DNA of 32,221 bases, taken from contig CAYXGE010000013.1 in assembly GCA_964464435.1 (NCBI GenBank), positions 1-32,221 on the forward strand. Reading direction: 5' to 3'. The notes beneath the pieces were generated by a model. That model was not told the origin of the DNA. It saw nothing but the letters and a program-made list of their open reading frames with translations, and made no database searches. This DNA comes from CAYXGE01 sp964464435 (GTDB lineage: Bacteria; Pseudomonadota; Gammaproteobacteria; Burkholderiales; Methylophilaceae). The position numbers were made by a program, and so were the translations under genes. This document shows, in pieces, positions 14,873 to 22,666 of the stretch. Every line of letters begins with the position of its first letter. Position 1 is the stretch's first letter.

Positions 14873-16570
14873 ATGATGAAAATTATTCCTCGAGAGGTTA
14901 ATCAAGAAGCCTATGAAACTTTGCTTGCGCAGGGCCAGCTGCCTATGTTTGCGCGATTATATGCAGCGCGAGGTATACGCCATCAGGCACAACTAGATAC
15001 ATCTTTAAACAGTTTATTATCCCCAGATTTGTTAACCAATAATCAAGCCATGGCGCGCATTTTGGCCGATGCCATTGAGCAACAAAAGTATATTCTTATT
15101 ATTGGTGATTATGATGCGGATGGCGCAACAGCAACGGCTGTAGCTTATAAAGGCTTAACCAGTATGGGGGCAAAGGTCGATTATTTGATACCCAATCGCT
15201 TTGGCTATGGCTATGGCTTAAGTACTGGCATTGTGCAACTTGCCGCGCAACAACATCCTGACTTTATTCTTACGGTAGATAATGGTATTGCCAGTGTTGA
15301 AGGGGTGGCACTTGCAAATGCATTAGGTATTTCTGTACTGATTACTGACCATCACTTACCTGGGCATGAAACGCCAAATGCTACTTGTATTATTAATCCC
15401 AACCAACATGGCTGTGATTTCCCAAGTAAACATCTCGCTGGCGTTGGAGTCATGTTTTATGCCTTATTAGCGTTACGTGCAGAATTACGAGAACGTGGTG
15501 TATATCAAAATCAATTAGAACCAAATTTAAGTGCCTTACTAGATTTGGTAGCACTTGGTACGGTGGCAGATTTAGTTAAGCTTGATGATAATAACCGTCG
15601 CTTGGTAGAGCAAGGGTTAAGGCGCATTCGTGCAGGTAAGGGTTGTTTAGCGATACGAGCATTATTACGTATTGCAGGGCGTGATGTTGCATCATGCACA
15701 GCACAAGATTTAGCCTTTAGTGTTGCGCCGCGTTTAAATGCCGCTGGCCGACTAGATGATATGTCGGTGGGTGTAGCCTGTTTAATTAGTGAAGATGAGG
15801 GCAAAGTTAATAGACTAGCGGCTGAACTGCATGCACTTAATCAAGCGCGTAAATCCATTGAAAGTGATATGCGCGATGCGGCAGAAATTGTCATGCACGA
15901 TATTGATGTCGCAAAACGTTATAGCTTAAGCTTGTATCAAGCGGAGTGGCATCAAGGGGTTATCGGAATTTTAGCGTCACGTGTAAAAGAGCAGTATCAT
16001 CGCCCCACCATTGCCTTTGCCAGCGCAGGTGATGGTAAGCTTAAAGGATCTGGTCGTTCAATTGCAGGCTTGCATATGCGTGATGCGCTCGATTTAGTAA
16101 GCAAACGCGCACCCAATTTAATTCTTCAATTCGGGGGGCATGCCATGGCTGCGGGGCTATCGATTATGGAACATGACTTCCCAATGTTTTGCGAATGTTT
16201 TGAGCAAGTGGCAGTTGAGTTACTTAGCCCTGAAGATTTACAAGCAGTGATGCATGTAGATGGGGCGTTAAGTGATGATGAAATTAATTTAAATACGGCA
16301 ATGCAACTTGAAACTATCGTATGGGGGCAAGCGTTTCCAGCACCTTGTTTTTTTGATACGTTTGAAGTGGTTCAGCAAAGAATTTTGGGCGAACGACATT
16401 TAAAGCTCACCTTAAAAAAACAGCAGCAAACAATAGAGGCTATCTTTTTTGGGCAAGCGCAGTTATTGCCAAAACAAGTGCAAATAGTCTATCAACTGAA
16501 AGTAAATGAATATCAAGGCAATAAAAGTTGCCAGTTGCAAATTATGCATGCAGACCCTGTTTCACATTGA
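14873..16570 (+). CDS. recJ: Single-stranded-DNA-specific exonuclease RecJ
   Basis: 5'-to-3' single-strand DNA exonuclease acting in RecF-pathway recombination and mismatch repair. Length 565 is close to E. coli RecJ (577). DHH-family metal ligands are in order: DYDADG at 79-84, TVDNG at 134-138 (D136), DHH at 159-161 and LGTVAD at 228-233. The DHHA1 domain carries GSGRSIAGL (392-400) and GGHAMAAG (421-428). The C-terminal region beyond ~460 corresponds to the OB-like domain. Two consecutive ATG codons occur (14873, 14876), and either could start. It lies in the rpfE-like–recJ–tpiA order. Confidence 0.97.
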   Translation: MMKIIPREVNQEAYETLLAQGQLPMFARLYAARGIRHQAQLDTSLNSLLSPDLLTNNQAMARILADAIEQQKYILIIGDYDADGATATAVAYKGLTSMGAKVDYLIPNRFGYGYGLSTGIVQLAAQQHPDFILTVDNGIASVEGVALANALGISVLITDHHLPGHETPNATCIINPNQHGCDFPSKHLAGVGVMFYALLALRAELRERGVYQNQLEPNLSALLDLVALGTVADLVKLDDNNRRLVEQGLRRIRAGKGCLAIRALLRIAGRDVASCTAQDLAFSVAPRLNAAGRLDDMSVGVACLISEDEGKVNRLAAELHALNQARKSIESDMRDAAEIVMHDIDVAKRYSLSLYQAEWHQGVIGILASRVKEQYHRPTIAFASAGDGKLKGSGRSIAGLHMRDALDLVSKRAPNLILQFGGHAMAAGLSIMEHDFPMFCECFEQVAVELLSPEDLQAVMHVDGALSDDEINLNTAMQLETIVWGQAFPAPCFFDTFEVVQQRILGERHLKLTLKKQQQTIEAIFFGQAQLLPKQVQIVYQLKVNEYQGNKSCQLQIMHADPVSH

Positions 16571-16621
16571 CCCAACCCTGCGCACCACGTACAATTACGA
16601 CTTCAATGAAGGTTCAACATA

Positions 16622-17401
16622 ATGCGTCGTAAGCTGGTCATTGGCAATTGGAAAATGCACGGAAGCTTGGCACATAACTCAGTGCTATTTTCGGGGCTTA
16701 TTAACAGCTTAAGAAGCTGCCAACATGCAGACTTTGGTTTGTGTGTGCCGCACCCATATCTATTTCAAGCCCAGCAACAATTAAGTGGCAGTAATATTGC
16801 ATGGGGTGGGCAAAATGTCAGTCGCTATCTAGAAGGCCCCTTTACTGGCGATGTATCTGCGACCATGCTGGCAGATTTTGCTTGCACTTATGCCATTATT
16901 GGTCATTCAGAACGCCGTGTTTTGGTGCATGAAAGTAATATGACGGCCGCTGCTAGTTTTGGAGCAGCGTTACAGGCAAATATTACGCCCATATTTTGTG
17001 TGGGCGAGACGCTGGAAGAACACGAAGCAGGATTAGCTGAAGCAGTGGTGGAAAGCCAATTAATTGCCATACTGAACACCTTGGGCGCTGAAGTGTTCTC
17101 AAAAGCGGTGAAGTTGAGATCAGTAATTGCTTATGAACCAGTATGGGCAATTGGGACTGGAAAAACTGCGACACCAACGCAGGCACAATCTATGCATGCA
17201 TTTATCAGGCGCAAGATTGCTGAACGTGATGCTGATGTGGCAAATCGGGTAAGAATCATTTATGGGGGTAGCGTAAATCCCGCAAATGCGTCACAATTAT
17301 TTGTTATGCCAGATATAGATGGTGGTCTCATTGGAAGATGTTCGCTAACTTTAAATGAGTTTGAATCTATATGTCACACGGCAAATACTGTAGCGCAATG
17401 A
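16622..17401 (+). CDS. tpiA: Triosephosphate isomerase
   Basis: Interconverts dihydroxyacetone phosphate and glyceraldehyde 3-phosphate in central carbon metabolism. It has 259 residues. The substrate-binding strand GNWKMHG (8-14) has N9 and K11, and the catalytic H95 is in IIGHSERR. The catalytic E172 is in AYEPVWAIGTGKTATP (170-185), which includes the mobile loop 6, and YGGSVNP is at 214-220. The C-terminal phosphate-binding loop reads GLIGRCSL (235-242) where the family normally has GGAS, replacing the second glycine of that motif with R239. All other catalytic residues are present. AAGG precedes the ATG. secG follows after 80 bases, the common betaproteobacterial order. Confidence 0.97.
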   Translation: MRRKLVIGNWKMHGSLAHNSVLFSGLINSLRSCQHADFGLCVPHPYLFQAQQQLSGSNIAWGGQNVSRYLEGPFTGDVSATMLADFACTYAIIGHSERRVLVHESNMTAAASFGAALQANITPIFCVGETLEEHEAGLAEAVVESQLIAILNTLGAEVFSKAVKLRSVIAYEPVWAIGTGKTATPTQAQSMHAFIRRKIAERDADVANRVRIIYGGSVNPANASQLFVMPDIDGGLIGRCSLTLNEFESICHTANTVAQ

Positions 17402-17481
17402 TTTTATTAATGAATTTAGCGATTGAATGTATGCTAAGCACTTATGTTCGTAAAAAAGTTTGAATAGAGAATAGAGAAAAA

Positions 17482-17832
17482 ATGGAAAAGTTAGTGTTAA
17501 TTATTCATGTGTTGGCTGCATCAGGCGTTATTGGCCTGGTTTTGTTACAGCATGGCAAAGGCGCTGATATGGGGGCTGCTTTTGGAAGTGGTGCTTCAGG
17601 TAGCCTGTTTGGCGTGAGTGGATCATCAAATTTTATGAGTCGTGCAACGGCCGTGTTTGTGGCGATATTTTTTAGTACCAGTATTGCCCTTGCATATATG
17701 TCTAGTCATCGCGAAGACGGTGAAAGTGTTGTAAAATCACGTATCGGTGAAATGGCTAAAAAAGGCGCTGATAAAAAAGACCAAGTGAAGCCTGCATTGC
17801 CTGCTTCGCCAGTACAAGAGATTCCAAAATAA
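17482..17832 (+). CDS. secG: Protein translocase subunit SecG
   Basis: Small inner-membrane subunit of the SecYEG translocon. The 116-residue protein has two membrane spans (~3-22 and ~55-75) separated by the conserved glycine-rich cytoplasmic loop with LLQHGKGADMGAAFG and SLFGVSGSSNF. A lysine-rich C-terminal tail follows. It lies between tpiA and tRNA-Leu and precedes the nuo operon, a frequently seen order in proteobacteria. The purine-rich AGAG stretch before the ATG is a weak ribosome site. Confidence 0.95.
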   Translation: MEKLVLIIHVLAASGVIGLVLLQHGKGADMGAAFGSGASGSLFGVSGSSNFMSRATAVFVAIFFSTSIALAYMSSHREDGESVVKSRIGEMAKKGADKKDQVKPALPASPVQEIPK

Positions 17833-17875
17833 TCAAATTACTTAAATCATCACGTAAGTGGTGAAATTAAAATAA

Positions 17876-17960
17876 GCCGTCGTGGTGGAATTGGTAGACA
17901 CGCAGCCTTGAGGTGGCTGTGACGAAAGTCGTGAGAGTTCGAGTCTCTCCGTCGGCACCA
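17876..17960 (+). tRNA. tRNA-Leu (anticodon GAG)
   Basis: Class II tRNA of 85 bases including an encoded CCA. The D arm GTG..CAC contains AATTGGTAGA. The anticodon stem CAGCC/GGCTG encloses the loop TTGAGGT, so the anticodon is GAG, reading CUC and CUU. A long variable arm (GAC-GAAA-GTC) identifies a leucine-type tRNA, and the T arm GAGAG/CTCTC encloses TTCGAGT. The acceptor stem GCCGTCG/CGTCGGC pairs at six of seven positions, and position 5:68 is a U·U mismatch. Confidence 0.95.
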
Positions 17961-17969
17961 AAATTGCCT

Positions 17970-18003
17970 AAAAGTTGATGTCCTGATAAGACGCGAACTT
18001 TTT
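17970..18003 (+). terminator. Probable terminator after tRNA-Leu
   Basis: AAAAGTT (17970-17976) pairs with AACTTTT (17996-18002). After a 2x2 internal loop, TGTC (17979-17982) pairs with GACG (17990-17993, with one G·T) around a 7-base loop. The 3' arm ends in a short T run (17999-18003). It would end the secG/tRNA transcript. The internal loop and short T run keep confidence moderate. Confidence 0.5.
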
Positions 18004-18061
18004 AAAAAAATATTGGAACAAGATTTGTTTAGATTTGTCTCAACAGCAAATTAAATATGGA

Positions 18062-18107
18062 TTTACCCTTTTAATTAGCAATTTAATTGTCATATTTCAT
18101 GGGTAAA
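18062..18107 (+). repeat. Inverted repeat in the leader before nuoA
   Basis: TTTACCC (18062-18068) and GGGTAAA (18101-18107) are inverted copies 32 bases apart. The intervening AT-rich sequence contains the near-palindrome AATTTAATT. It lies 65 bases before nuoA in the 211-base gap after tRNA-Leu, where the nuo promoter must be. It may be an operator or leader structure. I could not identify a clear −35/−10 pair. Confidence 0.3.
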
Positions 18108-18171
18108 CTCAAATACGTTATGTTTTTATTGTTTCTTTAATTGCCCACTTGAAATAGTTGGAGACCTCAGC

Positions 18172-18528
18172 TTGTTAGAAAATTATTTTCCAATACTGTT
18201 ATTTATCGCGGTCGGTCTCGCTGTCGGTGTTGGTCCTATTGTGTTGGGTAAAATTGTCTCGCCCAGCCGTCCTGATTCAGAAAAAAATTCACCTTATGAA
18301 TGCGGTTTTGAAGCATTTGAAGATGCCCGTATGAAATTTGATGTGCGCTACTATCTAGTCGCCATTTTATTTATTTTATTTGATCTAGAAATTGCTTTTT
18401 TATTTCCATGGGCTGTTGCATTAAGGGAAATTGGGGCATTTGGCTTTTGGGCAATGATGGTGTTTTTGGCGATTTTAGTCATTGGCTTTATCTATGAATG
18501 GGTGAAAGGTGCCCTTAATTGGGAATAG
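18172..18528 (+). CDS. nuoA: NADH-quinone oxidoreductase subunit A
   Basis: Membrane subunit of complex I, 118 residues with three membrane spans (~5-25, ~62-82, ~88-110). The conserved second loop SPYECGFEAFEDARMKFDVRY lies between spans one and two, followed by LFDLEIAFLFPWA. The start is a TTG (MLENYFPILLF) with GGAG 8 bases upstream, and no ATG is available nearby. It is first in the 14-gene nuo operon, and nuoB begins 3 bases after its stop. Confidence 0.97.
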   Translation: MLENYFPILLFIAVGLAVGVGPIVLGKIVSPSRPDSEKNSPYECGFEAFEDARMKFDVRYYLVAILFILFDLEIAFLFPWAVALREIGAFGFWAMMVFLAILVIGFIYEWVKGALNWE

Positions 18529-18531
18529 CAC

Positions 18532-19008
18532 ATGGGAATTGAAGGCGTTCTTGAAAAAGGGTTTGTCACCACCACGCTTGATACGGTAATTAACTACACG
18601 CGTACGGGTTCTTTGTGGCCAATGACTTTTGGTTTGGCCTGCTGTGCAGTAGAAATGATGCACGCCGGCGCATCAAGATATGATTTAGACCGTTTTGGTA
18701 TCGTGTTTCGTCCGAGTCCCCGCCAATCTGATGTCATGATAGTCGCAGGAACATTGGTAAATAAAATGGCGCCTGCTTTACGTAAGGTATATGATCAAAT
18801 GGCAGAGCCGCGTTGGGTCATTTCAATGGGTTCGTGCGCCAATGGTGGTGGATATTATCATTATTCATACTCAGTCGTCCGCGGTTGTGATCGCATTGTT
18901 CCGGTGGATGTCTATGTGCCAGGATGTCCGCCAACCGCTGAGGCTTTGCTATATGGCATTATCCAGTTACAAAACAAAATTAAACGCACTAATACAATTG
19001 CTAGATAA
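18532..19008 (+). CDS. nuoB: NADH-quinone oxidoreductase subunit B
   Basis: Peripheral-arm subunit (158 residues) that holds the terminal [4Fe-4S] cluster N2, which passes electrons to quinone. The four ligands are visible: adjacent C37 and C38 in GLACCAVEMM, C102 in SMGSCANGGG and C132 in PGCPPTAEALL. GGGA precedes the ATG and overlaps the end of nuoA. It works with NuoC and NuoD at the quinone site. Confidence 0.98.
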   Translation: MGIEGVLEKGFVTTTLDTVINYTRTGSLWPMTFGLACCAVEMMHAGASRYDLDRFGIVFRPSPRQSDVMIVAGTLVNKMAPALRKVYDQMAEPRWVISMGSCANGGGYYHYSYSVVRGCDRIVPVDVYVPGCPPTAEALLYGIIQLQNKIKRTNTIAR

Positions 19009-19043
19009 CTAAACATAAGATTGAAAAGAGCACGATAACAACA

Positions 19044-19640
19044 ATGGCAACGCGCTTAGAAAAATTGAATGAAACAGTGCAACAAGCCTTATCTGGTAAG
19101 TTGACAAAACAAGTCATTACGCTTGATGAACTCACTATTCATTGCAAAGCATCTGATTTGCTTGAAGTTTGTACCATATTGCGTGACCACGCAGGGTTGA
19201 AATTTGAACAGTTAATTGACCTATGCGGCGTAGATTATTCTGAATACCGAGACGGTACTTGGGAAGGTCAGCGATTTGCGACTGTTTACCATTTACTATC
19301 TGTAACCTTAAATCATCGTATTCGATTAACTGTATTTGCAGAAGATGATGATTTTCCTGTGTTAAAAACCGTTGTTGATGTTTGGCCTGTAGCTAACTGG
19401 TTTGAGCGTGAATCTTTTGATTTATATGGCATTATGTATGAAGGTCATCCAGATTTACGTCGCTTGCTCACAGATTACGGCTTTGTTGGTCATCCTTTCC
19501 GTAAAGATTTCCCTATGATTGGTAATGTTGAAATGCGTTACGACCCTGCGCAACAACGTGTGGTGTATCAACCTGTTTCTATTGAACTGAGAAATAACGT
19601 GCCACGTGTGATTCGTGATGAAGGTTTCCATAATGGCTGA
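19044..19640 (+). CDS. nuoC: NADH-quinone oxidoreductase subunit C
   Basis: The 30-kDa peripheral subunit, 198 residues, separate from NuoD as in most betaproteobacteria and unlike the fused NuoCD of E. coli. The typical segments are LCGVDYSEY, YHLLSVTLNHRIRLTV, WPVANWFERESFDLYGI and FVGHPFRKDFPMIG. It has no redox cofactor. Its last 8 bases overlap the start of nuoD (ATGGCTGA), implying translational coupling. Confidence 0.97.
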   Translation: MATRLEKLNETVQQALSGKLTKQVITLDELTIHCKASDLLEVCTILRDHAGLKFEQLIDLCGVDYSEYRDGTWEGQRFATVYHLLSVTLNHRIRLTVFAEDDDFPVLKTVVDVWPVANWFERESFDLYGIMYEGHPDLRRLLTDYGFVGHPFRKDFPMIGNVEMRYDPAQQRVVYQPVSIELRNNVPRVIRDEGFHNG

Positions 19641-20886
19641 GATTAGAAATTACACCATGAATTTTGGCCCACAACATCCTGCTGCGCATGGTGTGTTGCG
19701 TTTAGTGCTTGAGTTAGACGGTGAAGTCATTCAGCGGGCAGATCCACATATTGGTCTTTTACATCGCGCTACTGAAAAGTTAGCTGAAAACCGTACCTAT
19801 CTACAATCCGTGCCATACATGGATCGATTAGATTATGTATCGATGATGGCTAATGAGCATGCTTATGTTATGGCAATAGAGCGCATGATGGGCATAGAAG
19901 TACCATTGAGAGCTCAATATATTCGCGTCATGTTTGATGAAATTACGCGTATTCTTAATCATCTTTTATGGTTAGGCGCGCATGCATTGGACGTTGGGGC
20001 GATGACTGTATTCTTATACGCTTTCCGTGAGCGTGAAGATTTATTTGATTGCTACGAGGCTGTTTCTGGCGCACGTATGCATGCGGCTTATTACCGTCCT
20101 GGTGGTGTTTATCGTGATTTGCCAAATCGCATGCCCCAGTATGAAGCTTCAAAAATCCATAATGCCAATGCCATTGGACGTATGAATGAAAATCGTCAAG
20201 GCTCATTGCTGGATTTTATTGAAGACTTTACTAATCGTTTTCCTGCTTATGTAGATGAGTATGAAACTCTGCTCACCGATAACCGTATTTGGAAGCAACG
20301 TACTGTTGGCATTGGTGTGGTAACGCCTGAGCGTGCACTTGCGCTTGGCATGACTGGCCCGATGATTCGTGGATCGGGTATAGCTTGGGACTTACGCAAA
20401 AAACAACCTTACGAGGTTTATGATAAATTAGATTTTGATATTCCAGTAGGTGTGAATGGTGATTGTTATGACCGTTATTTGGTGCGGATAGAAGAGTTCC
20501 GTCAATCTAACCGTATCATTAAGCAATGTATTGATTGGCTGCGTAAAAATCCAGGCCCAGTAATCTCAGACAATAACAAAGTGGCGCCACCAGATCGTGA
20601 GCGCATGAAAACCAATATGGAAGATTTAATCCATCACTTCAAGTTATTTACTGAAGGGTTTCATGTGCCCGAAGGTGAAGCGTATGCGGCAGTGGAACAT
20701 CCAAAAGGTGAGTTTGGGATATATATGATTTCAGATGGGGCTAATAAGCCTTATCGATTGAAAATTCGTGCGCCAGGTTACCCGCATCTTGCGGCTTTGG
20801 ATGAAATGACCAAAGGCCATATGATTGCAGATTTGGTGGCCATTATTGGTACGCAAGATATTGTGTTCGGCGAAATAGATAGGTAA
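19633..20886 (+). CDS. nuoD: NADH-quinone oxidoreductase subunit D
   Basis: The 49-kDa subunit forming the quinone cavity with NuoB. I choose the ATG at 19633 (MAEIRNYTMNFGPQHP, 417 residues), which overlaps the nuoC stop. An earlier in-frame ATG at 19615 would add six residues not typical of the family. The quinone-site motif GPQHPAAHGVLR is near the N-terminus. HIGLLHRATEKL, YVSMMANEHAY and a late KIRAPGYPHLAAL follow, all typical. NiFe-hydrogenase-type metal cysteines are absent, as expected for complex I. Confidence 0.97.
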   Translation: MAEIRNYTMNFGPQHPAAHGVLRLVLELDGEVIQRADPHIGLLHRATEKLAENRTYLQSVPYMDRLDYVSMMANEHAYVMAIERMMGIEVPLRAQYIRVMFDEITRILNHLLWLGAHALDVGAMTVFLYAFREREDLFDCYEAVSGARMHAAYYRPGGVYRDLPNRMPQYEASKIHNANAIGRMNENRQGSLLDFIEDFTNRFPAYVDEYETLLTDNRIWKQRTVGIGVVTPERALALGMTGPMIRGSGIAWDLRKKQPYEVYDKLDFDIPVGVNGDCYDRYLVRIEEFRQSNRIIKQCIDWLRKNPGPVISDNNKVAPPDRERMKTNMEDLIHHFKLFTEGFHVPEGEAYAAVEHPKGEFGIYMISDGANKPYRLKIRAPGYPHLAALDEMTKGHMIADLVAIIGTQDIVFGEIDR

Positions 20887-20889
20887 GTG

Positions 20890-21363
20890 ATGCTAAGCCA
20901 ACAAGCGATTGAAAAAATTGAGTATGAATTAACTAAATACCCTGCTGACCAACGTCAGGCAGCGGTGATGTCTGCCTTGCGTATTGTGCAAATGGAGCGC
21001 GGATGGTTATCAAAAGAAAGTATTTCTGAGGTAGCGCAATATTTAGGCATGCCAGAAATTGCTGCGATGGAAGTGGCAACTTTTTACAATATGTATGATT
21101 TGGCACCAGTCGGCAAATATAAAATCACGGTATGTACCAATATTTCATGCATGTTACGTGATGCAGATACCATTGTTGAACATTTGCAGCATAAATTGGG
21201 CATAGGTTTTAATGAAATTACGCCAGATGGTAAATTTTGCCTAAAAGAAGGTGAATGCATGGGAACATGTGGTGGAGCGCCGTTATTGCATATCAATAAT
21301 ACCCAAATGCATGAGTTTTTAACCGTTGAAAAAGTGGATGAGTTATTAAAGGAGCTTAAGTAA
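20890..21363 (+). CDS. nuoE: NADH-quinone oxidoreductase subunit E
   Basis: The 24-kDa subunit of the NADH dehydrogenase module, 157 residues from the ATG at 20890. A GTG directly before it could add one residue. The [2Fe-2S] N1a ligands are C82 and C87 (CTNISC) and C123 and C127 (ECMGTCGGAP). EVATFYNMYDLAPVGKY before them is family-typical. Its stop overlaps the nuoF start by one base (TAATG). Confidence 0.96.
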   Translation: MLSQQAIEKIEYELTKYPADQRQAAVMSALRIVQMERGWLSKESISEVAQYLGMPEIAAMEVATFYNMYDLAPVGKYKITVCTNISCMLRDADTIVEHLQHKLGIGFNEITPDGKFCLKEGECMGTCGGAPLLHINNTQMHEFLTVEKVDELLKELK

Positions 21364-22664
21364 TGTCTTTAATGCTAAATCCGCACCCTAAAGAAACGTT
21401 GATGTCTTTGCGCACTATTGCGCATCCTGACCCTGCTAGCATTGAGACCTATATTAAATTGGGTGGCTATGCAGAATTGAAGCGCATTGTGACGCAAAAA
21501 GTTAAAGCGACCGATATTATTAGCCAAGTGAAATTGTCTGGTTTGCGTGGTCGTGGTGGTGCAGGTTTCCCAACAGGATTAAAGTGGAGTTTTATGCCAC
21601 GCTATTTTGATGGCACAAAATACCTTGTTTGTAATTCTGATGAAGGTGAACCGGGAACATTTAAAGACCGTGACATTATTCGTTATAACCCACATCAACT
21701 GATTGAGGGCATGGCCATTGCCGCCTATACACTTGGTGCTCGTGTTGGATATAACTACATACACGGTGAAATTTGGCATGAGTATGAATTGTTTGAAGCT
21801 GCTCTAGCAGAAGCGCGTAAAGCAGGGTTTATAGGCGAGAATTTATTTGGCACTGATTTTAGTTTTGACTTGTATGCAGTGCATGGCTACGGAGCCTATA
21901 TTTGTGGTGAAGAAACCGCACTCATAGAATCCATTGAAGGTAAAAAAGGCCAGCCGCGTTTTAAACCACCATTTCCAGCCAGTTATGGGGTTTTTGGTAA
22001 ACCTACCAACGTTAATAATACCGAGTCATATGCTTCAATTCCATGGATTTTGCAGCATGGCGGGCAAGCTTTTCAAGATTTAGGTGTGCCTAATTCTGGC
22101 GGTACTAAATTATTTTCAGTATCTGGTCATGTTGAAAAACCAGGTAACTACGAAGTAAAAATGGGTATGCCCTTCACTGAATTATTAGAGATGGCTGGGG
22201 GTATTTGGAAAGGTCGGCAACTAAAGGCCGTGATTCCAGGCGGACCATCAACTGCAGTCATGCCGGCGTCTGCCATCATGGGCGCCACTATGGACTATGA
22301 AGGCTTATCAAAAGCAGGTTCAAGTTTGGGTGCTGGTTCAATGATAGTGATGGATGAAACCACCTGCATGGTACAAGTGCTAAAGCGTTTAAGTTACTTC
22401 TTTTATGAAGAGTCTTGTGGGCAATGTACGCCATGTCGTGAAGGCACTGGTTGGCTATATCGGATTGTTAAACGTATCGTAGATGGTCAAGGCAAAATGG
22501 AAGATTTAGAGCTACTGACCAGTGTGAGTCAAAATATTGCAGGCCGAACCATTTGTGCTTTGGGTGAGGCTGCCGCTACGCCAGTATTAAGTTTTGTTAA
22601 ACATTTCCGACCAGAATTTGAATATTACATTCAACATGGTAAGTCCATGGTGACAGGTAAATAG
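21363..22664 (+). CDS. nuoF: NADH-quinone oxidoreductase subunit F (NADH/FMN binding)
   Basis: Oxidises NADH through FMN and holds cluster N3. The 433-residue protein has LRGRGGAGFPTGLKW (61-75) and NSDEGEPGTFKDR (91-103) for nucleotide and FMN binding. The [4Fe-4S] ligands are C352, C355 and C358 (SCGQCTPCREGTG) plus C398 (TICALGE). An ATG at codon 14 (MSLRTIAHP) is a possible alternative start, but the first ATG is coupled to the nuoE stop. nuoG begins 2 bases after it. Confidence 0.97.
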   Translation: MSLMLNPHPKETLMSLRTIAHPDPASIETYIKLGGYAELKRIVTQKVKATDIISQVKLSGLRGRGGAGFPTGLKWSFMPRYFDGTKYLVCNSDEGEPGTFKDRDIIRYNPHQLIEGMAIAAYTLGARVGYNYIHGEIWHEYELFEAALAEARKAGFIGENLFGTDFSFDLYAVHGYGAYICGEETALIESIEGKKGQPRFKPPFPASYGVFGKPTNVNNTESYASIPWILQHGGQAFQDLGVPNSGGTKLFSVSGHVEKPGNYEVKMGMPFTELLEMAGGIWKGRQLKAVIPGGPSTAVMPASAIMGATMDYEGLSKAGSSLGAGSMIVMDETTCMVQVLKRLSYFFYEESCGQCTPCREGTGWLYRIVKRIVDGQGKMEDLELLTSVSQNIAGRTICALGEAAATPVLSFVKHFRPEFEYYIQHGKSMVTGK

Positions 22665-22666
22665 CT

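Noticed and set aside
19615..19632. Upstream ATG for nuoD
   Set aside because: It adds six residues absent from the family pattern. The ATG at 19633 gives the standard N-terminus and couples to the nuoC stop.
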